Source: Caprella mutica (taxonomy: Eukaryota; Arthropoda; Malacostraca; Amphipoda; Caprellidae). From it: a stretch of DNA of 64,000 nucleotides. Under the pieces are notes generated by a model that made no database searches, was not told the origin of the DNA, and was given only the letters and a program-made list of their open reading frames with translations. Shown here in pieces: positions 40,367 to 53,090 of the stretch. The DNA lies in the NCBI GenBank assembly GCA_947561585.1, contig CANNZV010001054.1, positions 140,474 to 204,473 on the forward strand. The letters are read 5' to 3'. Both the position numbers and the translations under genes were made by a program. Numbering within the stretch: the stretch's first letter is position 1; each line of letters starts with the position of its first letter.

Positions 40367-40530
40367 GTGATGTACTATCAGAGAAAAGAGTCACTGTGAT
40401 GATGTACCATCAGGGAAAAGAGTCACTGTGATGATGTACTATCAGAGAAAAGAGTCACTGTGATGATGTACTATCAGAGAAAAGAGTCACTGTGGTGATG
40501 TACTATCAGAGAAAAGAGTCACTGTGATGA
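40367..40530 (+). repeat. 32-bp repeat, 5 copies
   Basis: The unit includes gatgtactatcagagaaaag and agtcactgtgat. Confidence 0.94.
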
Positions 40531-40745
40531 TGTTTATTCCTCAAATCACAGTTTTATATTTTTTCATTATTTTCTAATCTTACAGATTTCTCGGCGTGTA
40601 CTCAGACCAATTTTAAAATATCTACAAACATTACAATTAGTAAAGTTTCTTTTTGGAAATTAGTGAATGGAGAAATATTAATTACGGATACAGTTTTCTC
40701 TGACTGCATACTTAGACATGTGAAGTTATGACATAGATACGTGCA

Positions 40746-40793
40746 GTGATTAGTGAGCAGTGATTAGTGAGCAGTGATTAGTGATTAGTGCTC
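40746..40793 (+). repeat. 14-bp repeat, about 3 copies
   Basis: The unit is gtgattagtgagca. Confidence 0.85.
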
Positions 40794-40891
40794 TGTGTCA
40801 CTGCAATGACCGGAAGGAAACAGTGACTTTAACTGCAGTGACTTAACAGATCAGCTGTTATCACTGCTATCTTATCGAATAATTCAAGGTA

Positions 40892-41410
40892 AAGAGCTGT
40901 ACAGTGTAAAGCAAGCTGTACAGTGTAAAGCAAGCTGTACAGTGTAAAGCAAGCTGTACAGAGTAAAGCAAGCTGTACAGAGTAAAGCAAGCTGTACAGT
41001 GTAAAGCAAGCTGTACAATGTAAAGCAAGCTGTACAGTGTAAAGCAAGCTGTACAGTGTAAAGCAAGCTGTACAGAGTAAAGCAAGCTGTACAGTGTAAA
41101 GCAAGCTGTACAATGTAAAGCAAGCTGTACAGTGTAAAGCAAGCTGTACAGTGTAAAGCAAGCTGTACAGTGTAAAGCAAGCTGTACAGTGTAAAGCAAG
41201 CTGTACAGAGTAAAGCAAGCTGTACAGAGTAAAGCAAGCTGTACAGTGTAAAGCAAGCTGTACAATGTAAAGCAAGCTGTACAGTGTAAAGCAAGCTGTA
41301 CAGTGTAAAGCAAGCTGTACAGTGTAAAGCAAGCTGTAGAGTGTAAAGCAAGCTGTACAGTGTAAAGCAAGCTGTAGAGTGTAAAGCAAGCTGTACAGTG
41401 TAAAGCAAGA
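40892..41410 (+). repeat. 19-bp repeat, about 27 copies
   Basis: The unit is gctgtacagtgtaaagcaa. The series of variants (agagt, aatgt) appears three times in the same order, suggesting block duplication. Three minus frames are open. Confidence 0.96.
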
Positions 41411-41950
41411 TATTCTACGTAAACACATCATTTTAAATAAAAATAGCTTTTTAAATCAAAGAATCAATGTAATTAAGTGTACATTTATATCTTCAGTAGT
41501 TTACCAGTTGGTAGAAAAGCAGCTGGAGATTTCAATGCACACTGTATAACAATCTCTCTCTCTTCAATAAAGAGCATTGTGCTTTTCTATATATAATTAT
41601 TTTTATATCAATCACTGTAAAGAAATAGAGTTTATATACTTGTGTACATTTCTGTTGAATATTTTTTATTATATTATTTTTTTATACATTTTATATATAT
41701 TAATTTTAATATATTTTTATGTATATTTTACTATTGCATCTACTTTATTTTTAACGGGGAATTACACCAGTATTAAAAAGAACCACCAACTGCATTATTT
41801 CTTTAAAAAATGACGAATAAATAGATAAAGAAAAGTTAAATTAGGAGCATAGTGATGAATTAGTAATTAATATTTACATATCATTATTATTTATTATAAA
41901 ACTATATTAAAAAGTAGCCCTAGTTAAGAGTTTAAATAATATTATTATTT

Positions 41951-42000
41951 ATTCTATGGTCGAAAATTTGAAAATGTCCGATAACTCGAAACTCACCTTA
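41951..42000 (+). mobile_element. Foldback element copy 17, solo right arm
   Basis: tctatggtcgaaaatttgaa with gtccgataactcgaaactca. No left arm was seen. Confidence 0.5.
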
Positions 42001-42321
42001 CACTGAATTATAATATAATTTTTAAACAATAAATTCTAACCTGTATTTTCATATCCATTTATTCATTCAAAGCCACTTTATTATTTAGTTTAATAACACA
42101 ATCAATAAATTAGAGGCATAAAATAATCCAATGGTTGAAGGACAATATAATCACTAATGAAATAAATAAATGTTAGTGCTAATAAAGAAATAATTAGTAT
42201 GGAATATATAGGTATGATAAACACAAGGTAAATAAATGACCTTAGTATATTTAACACCAATTAAATGAAATTGCTCTATATAGGTAGTATATGTAGTATA
42301 TACGCTTGTGATATTGAAGTG

Positions 42322-42513
42322 GGGTAAGTTACGAATTATCGGTCAGTTTCACATCTTCGGACATATAAAAAAAAACAATTATAATAATCATTTCAGTAGG
42401 ATTGGTTGAGTTAAAAACCACCAACCCGGGTTGTTATTAAAATTATTATTATTGTATCGTTTTTTCTTATATGACCGAAAATGTGGAACTGACCGATAAT
42501 GCGGAACTTACCC
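42322..42513. mobile_element. Foldback element copy 18
   Basis: gggtaagttacgaattatcg and inverse ending aatgcggaacttaccc. It shares the caccaaccc internal module with copy 16. Confidence 0.83.
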
Positions 42514-43937
42514 TATAAAGAATAGTATAATTTTAATTTTTATGAAAAACAGTAACTAGGTAGTAGCCATTTCAGTTAACTTAAATAGGTATTAAAGTCA
42601 AAATATATTAATTACAAATAATTTAAATTAGTCATACCAATTTAAATTATTTAAATCATAGAATACTTTATATACATTGAATTTAATCTTATTAAATTAA
42701 TATTTAATATTAAGGTAATATCATTTATTTGAGTAAACAAGAATAATATTATTAAAGGATAGATATTTATATATATATATATAGGTAATTAGGTATTAAA
42801 TTTAAAAAGTAAATATTATGGACAAAGTTATATTATACAAAATATCATAAATAGTTAAATACCTATCAAACTTTCAAAGTTATAGGAAGTATAAAACACT
42901 TCTTTTTACAAAAGTATAGAGAAAATATTGTTACTCACCTGTTCTAATTAGCGTAGGTAGGTAGCGTTCAGGATGACTTGCAATAATTGACACGCTAATA
43001 TAAACTGTTTTTTTTTTAGATTTTTTGCTAAAATTGAGAGAAATATAGGCAGTTCTTGATAATCATTACACACACATTGCACAAAATATCAATTCTTACC
43101 ATAGTTAGGTATTAAATTTACATTGTGATTAATAAAAAAATATTTTCATTCGAAGTACCTAGAAAAAAAAATTCGAGGGAGTTTTATAACATGACGTTTC
43201 TTATCAGTCAATTAAAATATTGTATAAATTAATAAAGCATTCACACTTAAAATCAATGCAATTTAAGGAATATAAACAATCTAAGTGAAGTTCTCTAGAG
43301 GATATCGCGACACACACCCTCTTACGACTGCAGTCTGACACAAACTGATTGTCAGCTGATGCAAAAAATAGGCAAAAGCACGTATGCACATAGCAATAAC
43401 AAATATAATAGGTCACACTGTTATATCATTTCCGATCATTTAAAAGTCGCAATATTTATCTAAAAAAACAGTGTACGTTTAGAGAAAGAGTTAATGAAAA
43501 TTTGATAGAGAACCCTCCACAACAGTTGTAAAGTGCCTAAATTTAAAAATTACATATTCAAAAGACAGCTCATGAATGCAATAAAGTTACTCTGTGTTAC
43601 GCTGAACTAATTCTGTAAAGTATTAGTGCTATACTTTCATAATAAGTATAACTACAAGAGGTAAAAATTTGTCAGGTTTATGAATGCTGGAAAGCTATCT
43701 AATTAGTATTTAATGTTTTTAATATAGGTACCTATGAATAACGCAAATATATTTTGCAGCCTGATGATAAAGTTAGGTAAGCATATGATAAAGTTATTTT
43801 GACTTCTCGTGTATCACATTTTCACTCACGCACAATATTTTACCTCTATCAATCAATAAGTTAATTAAATTTCTTATTTGCAAAGAGTTCCTATCCATTA
43901 ACTAACCTTCAACGACACAAAGGCGAATAATTACGCC

Positions 43938-44264
43938 GTGATGGTTTGGATAAAATATTGTGTAGGGGTAACAATTAGTTTATCTGCTCAACCATTCTTG
44001 ATAAAATGTTTTCAAAAGAACCTAGGAGAGCAAATAGCCATGAATTTGAATAAGGAAAATGCTATGACAACGCATGAGGTGACAATACGGTCTAACAATA
44101 TTTGTTCTCGCGTTTCTTTTACACTGAAGTTTCAAGGGCATGCAGTGACTTTGACTTCGGCTTCAAAACTTTCGCTAGAAAGTGAAGCGATTAGAACGCA
44201 GTTAGGAACACATTTCGACTGCATTTTATTGAATAGTAATGGACCTAATAAATCATTTGATTAA
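43938..44264 (+). CDS. Unrecognised 108-codon open frame, doubtful
   Basis: Starts MMVWIKYCVGVTISLSAQ, a mildly hydrophobic N-terminus, and ends SNGPNKSFD-stop. Composition is less repetitive than anything else in the first 46 kb, and the base mix is slightly GC-richer. I recognise no domain and see no splice partner. It may be a chance frame or a single exon. Confidence 0.15.
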   Translation: MMVWIKYCVGVTISLSAQPFLIKCFQKNLGEQIAMNLNKENAMTTHEVTIRSNNICSRVSFTLKFQGHAVTLTSASKLSLESEAIRTQLGTHFDCILLNSNGPNKSFD

Positions 44265-44614
44265 TTGATTTCTCTAATTATAAATCCATTACTTCAAACT
44301 AAAATGAAATGCATATCTGAGGCGTCAGTAATTGAATTATATACCAATATCTTATGAATTACATTGAACTGAAAGAAAATAATACAGATCGGACGGAATA
44401 ATAAAATGATCATTTCTGGAACCTATTAAGCATGAATAAAATGAATAAATGTTAATAAATCAATGGTTTATCAATTAGCTATCAGCACTGTTTATTTAAC
44501 AGGCAAAGGTTAGGTCAATCAAATATTTATCAAGTGTAAATAAACGATAAGTAACTTGCCAGGATATCGTTAGTTATTTTAATAATGTGAATTGGCTTGT
44601 TAACATGAGGTGAT

Positions 44615-45605
44615 ATACTGCGCCATGCGGTATAATGCGTCATGTGATATAATGCGCCATGCGGTATACTGTGCCATGCGGTATAATGCGCAATGTGGTA
44701 TAATGCGCTATGCATTATACTGCGCCATGTGGTATAATGAGTCAAAAATTGCGCCATGCGGTATAATGTGACATGCGGTATACTGCGCCATGCGGTATAA
44801 TGCGCCATGCGGTATATTGCGCCATGCGGTATAATGAGCCAAAAATTGTGCCATGCGGTATAATGCGCCATACGGTATAATGTGCCATGCGCTATACTGC
44901 ACCATGTGGTATGATACGACATGCGGTATACTGCGCCATGCGGTATAATGCGCCATGTGCTATAATGCGCCATGTGCTATATTGCCTCATGCGTTATAGT
45001 GCGCTATGTGGTATAATGCGTCATGCGGTATAATGCGCCATACAGTATAATGCGCCATGTGGCATACTGCGCCATGCGGTATACTGCGCCATGTGGTATA
45101 ATGCGCCATGCAGTACAATGCGCCATGTGCTATGATGCGCCATGTGGTATAATGCGCCATGTGGTATAATGCGCCATTTGGTATATTGCGCCATGTGGCT
45201 TACTGCGCCATGCGGTATAATGCGCCATGTGGTATAATGCGCCATGCGGTATAATGCACCATGTGGTATAATGCGCCATGCGGTATAATGCGCCATGCGG
45301 TATAATGCGCCATGTGGTATAATGCACCATGCGGTATAATGCGCCATGCAGTATAATGCGCCATTTGGTATAATGTGCCATGCGGTATAATGCGCCATGT
45401 GATATAATGCGCCATGCCGTATAATGCGCCATGTGGGATAATGCACCATGTGGTATAATGTGCTATGCAGTATAATGCGCCATTTGGTATAATGTGCCAT
45501 GCGGTATAATGCGCCATTCTGAATACTGCGCCATGTGGTATTTTGCACCATGGAGTATAATGCGCGATGTGGTATAATGCGCCATGTAGTACACTGCGCC
45601 ATTTA
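44615..45605 (+). repeat. 17-bp degenerate repeat, about 58 copies
   Basis: The unit is cgccatgcggtataatg, with many point variants and two short breaks (gtcaaaaatt, gccaaaaatt). It is more diverged than the other arrays, hence older or less homogenised. Confidence 0.94.
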
Positions 45606-46152
45606 AAATAAATAATAGAACCATACATCTTTCATTCATTTTATTGATAATAATCTTCATTCAAATAAAACTGTTTGGATTTTTATCAATAGAAAGAATA
45701 GGTAGTCATCGTCCATATTTATATTCCTATAAAAAAATATTGTTTAGCTAAATCTAAAAATAATCTTATATGCTTTCAAAATCTAAAGACAATGTTATAT
45801 TCTCAATTATATAATTATTGTCCTTCTAACTAATAAAAATAACGTTTTTAACTAATAAAAAGTAATAAAAGTTCATAATGTAAATAAAAAAAAATGTTTT
45901 TTCAAATAAAAAATAATACAAGTCCTTTTAAATTGATTGTTCCTTTGACTAATAAGAAAATATTTAATGAATTATATTTAAGAAAAATAATAAATGTCCT
46001 TTTAATTGAAAAATATATATCAGTGTTTCTTAATCTGATAAAAATATATAAACATTTTCTTTTTACTAATAAAAATTATTTAATTTACCTCAATTTTTAC
46101 TAATAGTTATTCAGTCGTCATTTTAACTAATAAAAAATGCATATGTTCATAT

Positions 46153-46176
46153 NNNNNNNNNNNNNNNNNNNNNNNN
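46153..46176. other. Assembly gap (24 N)
   Basis: The only ambiguous bases in the window, flanked by AT-rich sequence. Confidence 1.
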
Positions 46177-46316
46177 ATATAGCTTCATAAAATGCTTCTA
46201 ATTGAACTTAATTATATACCGTGACATAAAATGATTGCCAGTATAAATTTCAAACGTGAATCAAACACGTAAGTTATTTCAACCGAATTTGTAGCAATGA
46301 CTATATTATTTAAAGG

Positions 46317-46445
46317 TATACTTCTATCTTATTCTAATTATATTGTTAGTTTAAAAATGTATACTTCTATCTTATTCTAATTATATTGTTAGTTTAAAAA
46401 TGTATACTTCTATCTTATTCTAATTATATTGTTAGTTTAAAAATG
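46317..46445 (+). repeat. 43-bp repeat, 3 copies
   Basis: Copies start at 46317, 46360 and 46403 with tatacttctatcttattcta. Confidence 0.92.
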
Positions 46446-46825
46446 ATAACCAAGACGTTTTATATTTATCTTTCATCGAAATTATCATTATTGCGTTTCA
46501 TGATCTTTGTTTTTGAAAATTATCGTTAGCTTTAAAAATGATAACCAACACGTGGTTAATTTTTATCTATCTTTTATCAAAATTATCATTAGTGCGTACA
46601 TATTATATCTAATTGAAATTATTTAGTTGTGACGATATCTTTATACAAATAAAACAAGTCAATAAAATAAAATAAAACATTTTAAAGAAATCTAATAGAG
46701 ATATAAAATGAAAGTCTCAAAATGAAAATCTCAAACTTCAGCCCACTGTTTCAAAGTCAAGTTAAGCTTTATATTACACGGTATATAAATAAATAAATGT
46801 TATGATACATTACAATGTCACATAA

Positions 46826-46850
46826 CCCCCCCCCCTCCCCCCTCCCCCAT
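46826..46850 (+). repeat. C-rich tract
   Basis: Uninterrupted C runs separated by single T in an AT-rich background. It could form an i-motif, or a G-quadruplex on the other strand. Confidence 0.85.
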
Positions 46851-48557
46851 AGAATGTTCGTTGGTACGTTTGTTTGGATATTATCGTCACGCTTCGGTTT
46901 ATTCGACTTTTTCTAGCTATTGTGAACTATTTAAATATACTATAGTTATATTATAAATATACTAATAAACATAATAGATATATACTATACTTCAATATAT
47001 ATTTACTATATCTACATACAGTAGATATATAGTATACCTACAATTGATATATACTACATATACCTACAATAATTAAATGCCGTACTATATTTTCGAATTC
47101 CAGAGAAAATATATTATCTTTTAATTCTGTAAACCTATTTCAATAATGATTACTCAGTGGCATCATAAAATCTAAAGAGGTAAACACAAACAATTTCAAG
47201 AACAGTAGGTACGAGTATATTTAAATGTAGCAAACACCTTCTTGTCTTAATTACAAGATCCTTTGAATACAATGTAAGAGCATAGCGAATATCCTATTAG
47301 ACTCGTCATTGTTTGTCACATACAGTATAACAATAGGAGTCACACCCCAATTTGTTACGCCTGTAACATGCAAAGTACACCTATCAACAACATACGCGTT
47401 ACACAGTTCATTGCCAGTTTTTTGTAGCCACAGGTTACCTAGAACTTGCAATGGAGGTTATAGATACTTCCAATGTGAATGTCATGGAACAACTTACTCT
47501 ATTTGGTGTAGTTTGTTGTTTTGTCCATCTAATATAAAGCAGTAAAACCCTTGTAATCAATTTTCAGGAAATTAATTAATGTAGGCCTACATGAGAATTT
47601 TGGCAATGATTTATTTAAAATTCTGATTGTATATTATCATCTGTATTATGTTACTCAAATATTAGTTATAATTAGGGTTGAGACAATATGCGTTTAAAAT
47701 CATAAATCTTAGGAATATCATAGACGAAATGAAATAAAATAGTATCGAATACTACTATTTAGAACGATTCAATACTTTTTATTTCTCTCCGTGTAGAATA
47801 TTTTCAGGATCTATGATTTTAAACACATATTGTCACAACCCTATTAGTAATTATTATATCTTATATTTATTTCCATGAACGATTGAAATATAGTATCATT
47901 TTTCTAAATTTCATTATAGTCACTCATACTTGTAGGCACACTATATAAGGCTGAACTTTTAACATTATTTCTAATTAAATAGCATCTAACTTTTTTATTA
48001 CTATACGCATTTCGATAAACTTTGCAGCAATAAAGGCAATTAGATACTAGGTATCAAAAGATCCAATAAAAACTCCCATAGAGTAATTAAATCATCACCT
48101 GTACAGATGTTTATGAACCTCATTTCTATCCCCGTACGAATAACATAGGAATATTTTTGCCGATAACTTTAAATGGGACGCACGGTTCGTATTTTACCGG
48201 TCTTTTCATACTCATAATTGTGGTTTTCATTTGATTTAACATACAACAAATTGAGAAAATTGTTATAACCCAACATACCTAAAATAAATTAATCAAATTA
48301 AATTGATTATTTGATACGTTCTTTAAAACTTCCAATATTGTTAATATTCTTTCTATGAGATTTATTATTAAATTATAGAAATCAATTAATGGTAAATTAT
48401 AAAAACAGCATCAGAATTAAAAGTATATATTTCAATTTGAGAATATTTTTGTCTTATAGAATACATAGGACTAGGCTAAGTTACGAATTATCAGTCAGTT
48501 CTACATCTTCAGTCATATAAAAAAAAATATAAAAATTGTTATTATTACACAGTGTAA

Positions 48558-49735
48558 TAAGGGCCCCCGCACACGAGCGTTCCGGCGCCGCAACGACAAA
48601 TGAACGCAGCCGCATGGCCAGGGCACACGAGTGTGTGCCGCAATGGAAAATAAACCCAGATGCATAGAGAGTGACATGTAGCATGTACCAGTCACACTAT
48701 ACCTAACTAGTTACACTGTAGGCTATCTAACTAGTCACACTATACCTAACTAGTTACACTGTAGGCTATCTAACAAGTCACACTATACCTAACTAGTTAC
48801 ACTGTAGGCTATCTAACCAGTCACACTATACCTAACTAGTTACACTGTAGGCTATCTAACCAGTCACACTATACCTAACTAGTTACACTGTAGGCTACCT
48901 AACCAGTCACACTATACCTAACTAGTACCACTGTAGGCTATCTAACCAGTCACACTATACTTAACTAGTTACACTGTAGGCTATCTAACCAGTCACACTA
49001 TACTTAACTAGTTACACTGTAGGCTATCTAACCAGTCACACTATACCTAACTAGTTACAATGTAGGCTATCTAACTAGTCACACTATACCTAACTAGTTA
49101 CACTGTAGGCTATCTAACCAGTCACACTATACTTAACTAGTTACACTGTAGGCTATCTAACCAGTCACACTATACTTGACTAGTTACACTGTAGGCTATC
49201 TAACCAGTCACACTATACTTAACTAGTTACACTGTAGGCTATCTAACAAGTCACACTATACCTAAACGGATCAAAATTGTAAAACAATTGTTATTGGTAC
49301 GTATATCGGTTACCAATACGTATCGGTATATATTCATTCAAAAAATTTATATTAACTTCATAAGGGCTTGATCGATAAAGAAATAACTGAATTAACTCTG
49401 TTTTCTCGTTTTATTATTTCTTTGTAATAACTCACAGACTGTTAAAATATAGGGACAAAAATTTATTTCTTATATGTTCAATAAAAATGTCTATCTCTAC
49501 TATTTAATTACAATTACCTTTGAAAGATGCGGCAACAAACCGTCCGTGTGCGCACCCTCCCGTAGATTTAATAGAAATGACTGGTAATGCGGCAGTCACC
49601 AGCCGTCAAGGGAACGCATTACCCTGCGTTCAGAATTGTCCGTCTCTCTGCCGGACGGCAAAGAACGCTTGTGTGCCCACTTACCCGAGAGTTAATGCTA
49701 TTTGAGGGTCATGCGCCAATTGCCGGACGGGCCCT
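48558..49735. mobile_element. Harbinger-like element with TAA duplication, nested in a foldback element
   Basis: Ends gggcccccgcacacgagcg and ...cggacgggccc are each flanked by taa, a 3-bp TAA target duplication as in PIF/Harbinger. The GC-rich subterminal regions (ccgcacacgagcgttc on the left, aacgcttgtgtgccc near 49664 on the right) are inverted relative to each other. No transposase is visible; a 43-bp minisatellite fills the left half. Confidence 0.6.
48680..49262 (+). repeat. 43-bp minisatellite inside the Harbinger-like element
   Basis: About 13 units, each containing cacactatacctaactagtt and cactgtaggctatctaac. Variants include tacttaac and aacaag. It lies entirely inside the nested transposon, so it probably arrived or grew with it. 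Confidence 0.9.
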
Positions 49736-50693
49736 AATACACGGTTAACTCATTATTTTAAGTTGTATCAACTGCAGGTATCATAGATACGACTTAAAAG
49801 AACTATTTGATAAAACTTAAAAGAACTAACAATATAGAAATAATAATTTCTATATTGTTTTTTCTTATATGTCCGAAGATGTAGTACTGACCGATAATTC
49901 GTAATTAACCCTATATAACCTGTGAATTACTATTCAATAATAATATTTAAAAGACCCCTCCAAGCAAATTTTCTATTGTGACAATCAATATCTGCTATAC
50001 TATCTCTCATCATTTTACTATGTACCCCATAAAAAACTAGGTAGTCTATATTTCTTTCTATATATTTTCAAAGATTTTAATAATGCATATACACTGCAAT
50101 ATCCGTTTTACTTCCGAGTTTCTAATTTTAAGTCCAAAGAAAAAGTTTGCACGCAGTAATTGCTTTGAATGTCAACTAGGTGGGTACAGTCTATTTATAA
50201 TTAAATATTCGGGTAAAAATAGAAAAGAGGATATAACTTACTAGCTATATATACTTTTATTTACATCAGCTAATCTTTAACAGTTTAAATTTAAGGTCAG
50301 AGATGCAATGTTTTTAATTCAATTTCGATTGAAATTCAAACAAAGAGTGTACAATCTTTTTCTTCAGCGTCAGGTTAGTGTTTCGTACAATTGTTGCACA
50401 CAGAGTATTAAAAACTTTTTAAAAATATGCTTTTCAAGTTAATAATCTTGACCCTTAATTCTATGATATTATGTAATAAACTCCTTTTTTCCGGAACCTG
50501 GAGAGAACCTTTAATATAGTATCATTTAGTTAAATTTCATTGAATTAATTATAGTACATTAAATTAATTCATTTTGTATCACTTTAAATATATTAAAGGT
50601 ATAAAGTGATTAGTCTCCTAACTGTATATATAAATATGATTTTTATAAGTGCTGATGTTGTGATTATAATCCATATCGTATTCTCTCACTATA

Positions 50694-51179
50694 CAGGAGA
50701 CTCTCGATTTATCCACATCTCGATTAGTCCCTCCAACGATTTATATAGTTTTGTTTGACTTGGTTAATCCACACCATCTCTATTTGTCCATCATTCGCGT
50801 TCGTCCTGTACTCTGCAACATTCATTGATAGAAAATAATCAAAAGAACATTTTGCTTCAACTGTTTATACTTTCTTGATATATTTTAAACAGCATGGCCG
50901 GTAAATTCCACGGCGAAAAGTTCCACCGGGAAGATTCCACCATGGATGATTCCACCGCTGTTAAATGCGAGATGTGGAAAATTCCACCATTTTGAATTTT
51001 TTTTAAACAGATATGATTGTAAGGTAAAGGAGCAATAAACAATTTCTTTATTATCCCAAAAAATAATATATTTTTCTAAAGTTTCCCCTGCAATAACAGG
51101 TTCACATTTTTCTTTTAAACCAATTATGGTATCTCTGTTTATCCGGTCCCATCACATGATGCAAAGTGAGAGTTACCTG
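50694..51179. mobile_element. Short pogo/Tigger-like nonautonomous element
   Basis: The left end, caggagactctcgatttatc, and right end (inverse of caggtaactctcac) match over about 12 bp and both abut TA. The subterminal gatttatccac and tttatccggtcc motifs are typical of Tigger/pogo termini. At about 490 bp with no transposase, it is a deletion derivative. Confidence 0.5.
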
Positions 51180-51950
51180 TATAATCCTTACAGTGCGCTG
51201 TCACTATACTATTCTTATAGTAAGCTGACAATATTAAAATGCGTTATTTTCGATAATCTTTTTTTTTTCATAATTCAAGTGGGGCCAAAGAAGATATACA
51301 GAAGAGGGGACCCCTTAAATCTTCTATGGCCCCATCATAACTCTCTTCTAACTCATAAATAATACAATGAATGAAATACATCTGTTGTTTTCAATTATTC
51401 TAATAATTATGCAATTTAAACATTGATACCAAACAGAAATTTATTTTGAATCGAAGATAGGTGTGGATATACGAATATAAGTTACATTAAATAAGATACT
51501 CTGAAGAAATAGGACACACTTTCAATAATCAATGGTAAATGTAAATATAAAAGTTCATATATAAAATAAACCGCACGTGTAACTTCATCCGCAGTTTAGT
51601 ATTTTTATTTCGTGACACACCTTATGTAAATAGCCCATTGTACAGCATATTCCATGCATTTCATATCAGATAATTGCTGGCAAAACACATCTCTATTTAA
51701 GGTATAGTTCTGATATTTATTCTGTAGCAATTTGCCTTAATAGTTAAACACTCCCTAACCTTGTTCAACAAACTAATTTACTGTAACTATGGCAAAGCGA
51801 TACTATTGATAGGTTTCCATGGAAAGTAATAAACACTAAAGGAAGTTATATCAAGTCATATTACATAGAAGAGAAAATTAACCTAATTATCCTATTTAAT
51901 TTCCATCGAAAATATTTTGCAAGTAACGAATAAAGGTATTGGCTCTAGAA
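51180..51950. other. Unique sequence before the 25-bp array
   Basis: Nothing recognised. 49913-50690 and 53091-53524 are also empty by eye. Confidence 0.55.
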
Positions 51951-52912
51951 ACAGTAAAGCAACACAAGACGAAATACAGTAAAGCAACACAAGACGAAAT
52001 ACAGTAAAGCAACACAAGACGAAATACAGTAAAGCAACACAAGACGAAATACAGTAAAGCAACACAAGACGAAATACAGTAAAGCAACACAAGACGAAAT
52101 ACAGTAAAGCAACACAAGACGAAATACAGTAAAGCAACACAAGACGAAATACAGTAAAGCAACACAAGACGAAATACAGTAAAGCAACACAAGACGAAAT
52201 ACAGTAAAGCAACACAAGACGAAATACAGTAAAGCAACACAAGACGAAATACAGTAAAGCAACACAAGACGAAATACAGTAAAGCAACACAAGACGAAAT
52301 ACAGTAAAGCAACACAAGACGAAATACAGTAAAGCAACACAAGACGAAATACAGTAAAGCAACACAAGACGAAATACAGTAAAGCAACACAAGACGAAAT
52401 ACAGTAAAGCAACACAAGACGAAATACAGTAAAGCAACACAAGACGAAATACAGTAAAGCAACACAAGACAAAATACAGTAAAGCAACACAAGACGAAAT
52501 ACAGTAAAACAACACAAGACGAAATACAGTAAAGCAACACAAGACAAAATACAGTAAAGCAACACAAGACGAAATACAGTAAAACAACACAAGACGAAAT
52601 ACAGTAAAACAACACAAGACGTAATACAGTAAAGCAATACAACATGAAATACAGTAAAACAACACAAGACGAAATACAGTAAAACAACACAAGACGAAAT
52701 ACAGTAAAACAACACAAGACGTAATACAGTAAAGCAATACAACATGAAATACAGTAAAACAACACAAGACGAAATACAGTAAAACAACACAAGACGTAAT
52801 ACAGTAAAGCAACACAAGACGAAATACAGTAAAACAACACAAGACGTAATACAGTAAAGCAATACAACACGAAATACAGTAAAACAACACAAGACGAAAT
52901 ACAGTAAAGCAA
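51951..52912 (+). repeat. 25-bp minisatellite, about 38 copies
   Basis: The unit includes agtaaagcaacacaagacga and aatac. Copies before about 52450 are virtually identical; later ones carry aaaacaac, gtaat and aacatg variants. All three minus frames stay open for over 350 codons because the unit lacks stops; this is an artefact. Confidence 0.97.
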
Positions 52913-52969
52913 TAAAGAAGGACCAAAAGGAGAGGCAAGAAAACTCCAGAAACGGACACTCAGGAGCTG

Positions 52970-53090
52970 GAAGAATTCCAGGACAAAAGACCCCCGTGCA
53001 AAATACCCCCGGACCAAATAAAAACGTGCAATAAACCCCCCGGACAAAAAAAAACCTAAGAAAAACCCCCCGGTGCAAAAAAGCGGTCGA
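52970..53090 (+). repeat. Degenerate C5-6 repeat after the 25-bp array
   Basis: Four C5-6 runs spaced with ggacaaa and gtgcaaaa pieces, apparently an imperfect repeat of about 30-40 bp. Confidence 0.7.

Larger units (their letters stand above)
45606..48470. other. AT-rich sequence with low-complexity actaataaaa pieces
   Basis: Apart from the gap, the 43-bp repeat and the C-rich tract, no gene is recognised. Opposed short frames at 47251-47545 contain several Cys but match nothing I know. Confidence 0.5.
48474..49912. mobile_element. Foldback element copy 19, split by the Harbinger-like insertion
   Basis: The left arm, ggctaagttacgaattatca, runs 48474-48557. The right arm, ending ccgataattcgtaattaacc, runs 49736-49912. 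Removing 48558-49735 plus one TAA restores a normal-sized family member. Confidence 0.8.

Noticed and set aside
44530..45660. Minus-strand MAHYTAWRIIPHGALYR-type frames
   Set aside because: Degenerate 17-bp array read in three frames.
47251..47545. Opposed 66- and 78-codon frames with several Cys
   Set aside because: No recognisable family, no splice partners, and both strands open; chance not excluded.
1714..49262. Regular arrays as CRISPR
   Set aside because: Units are contiguous without unique spacers, in a eukaryotic context.
50857..51042. 61-codon minus frame
   Set aside because: Lies inside the pogo-like element and consists partly of a gattccacc repeat.
51892..53078. Three minus-strand frames of over 350 codons with hydrophobic peptides resembling membrane proteins
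   Set aside because: All three are the same 25-bp repeat read in different registers; the hydrophobicity comes from the unit.
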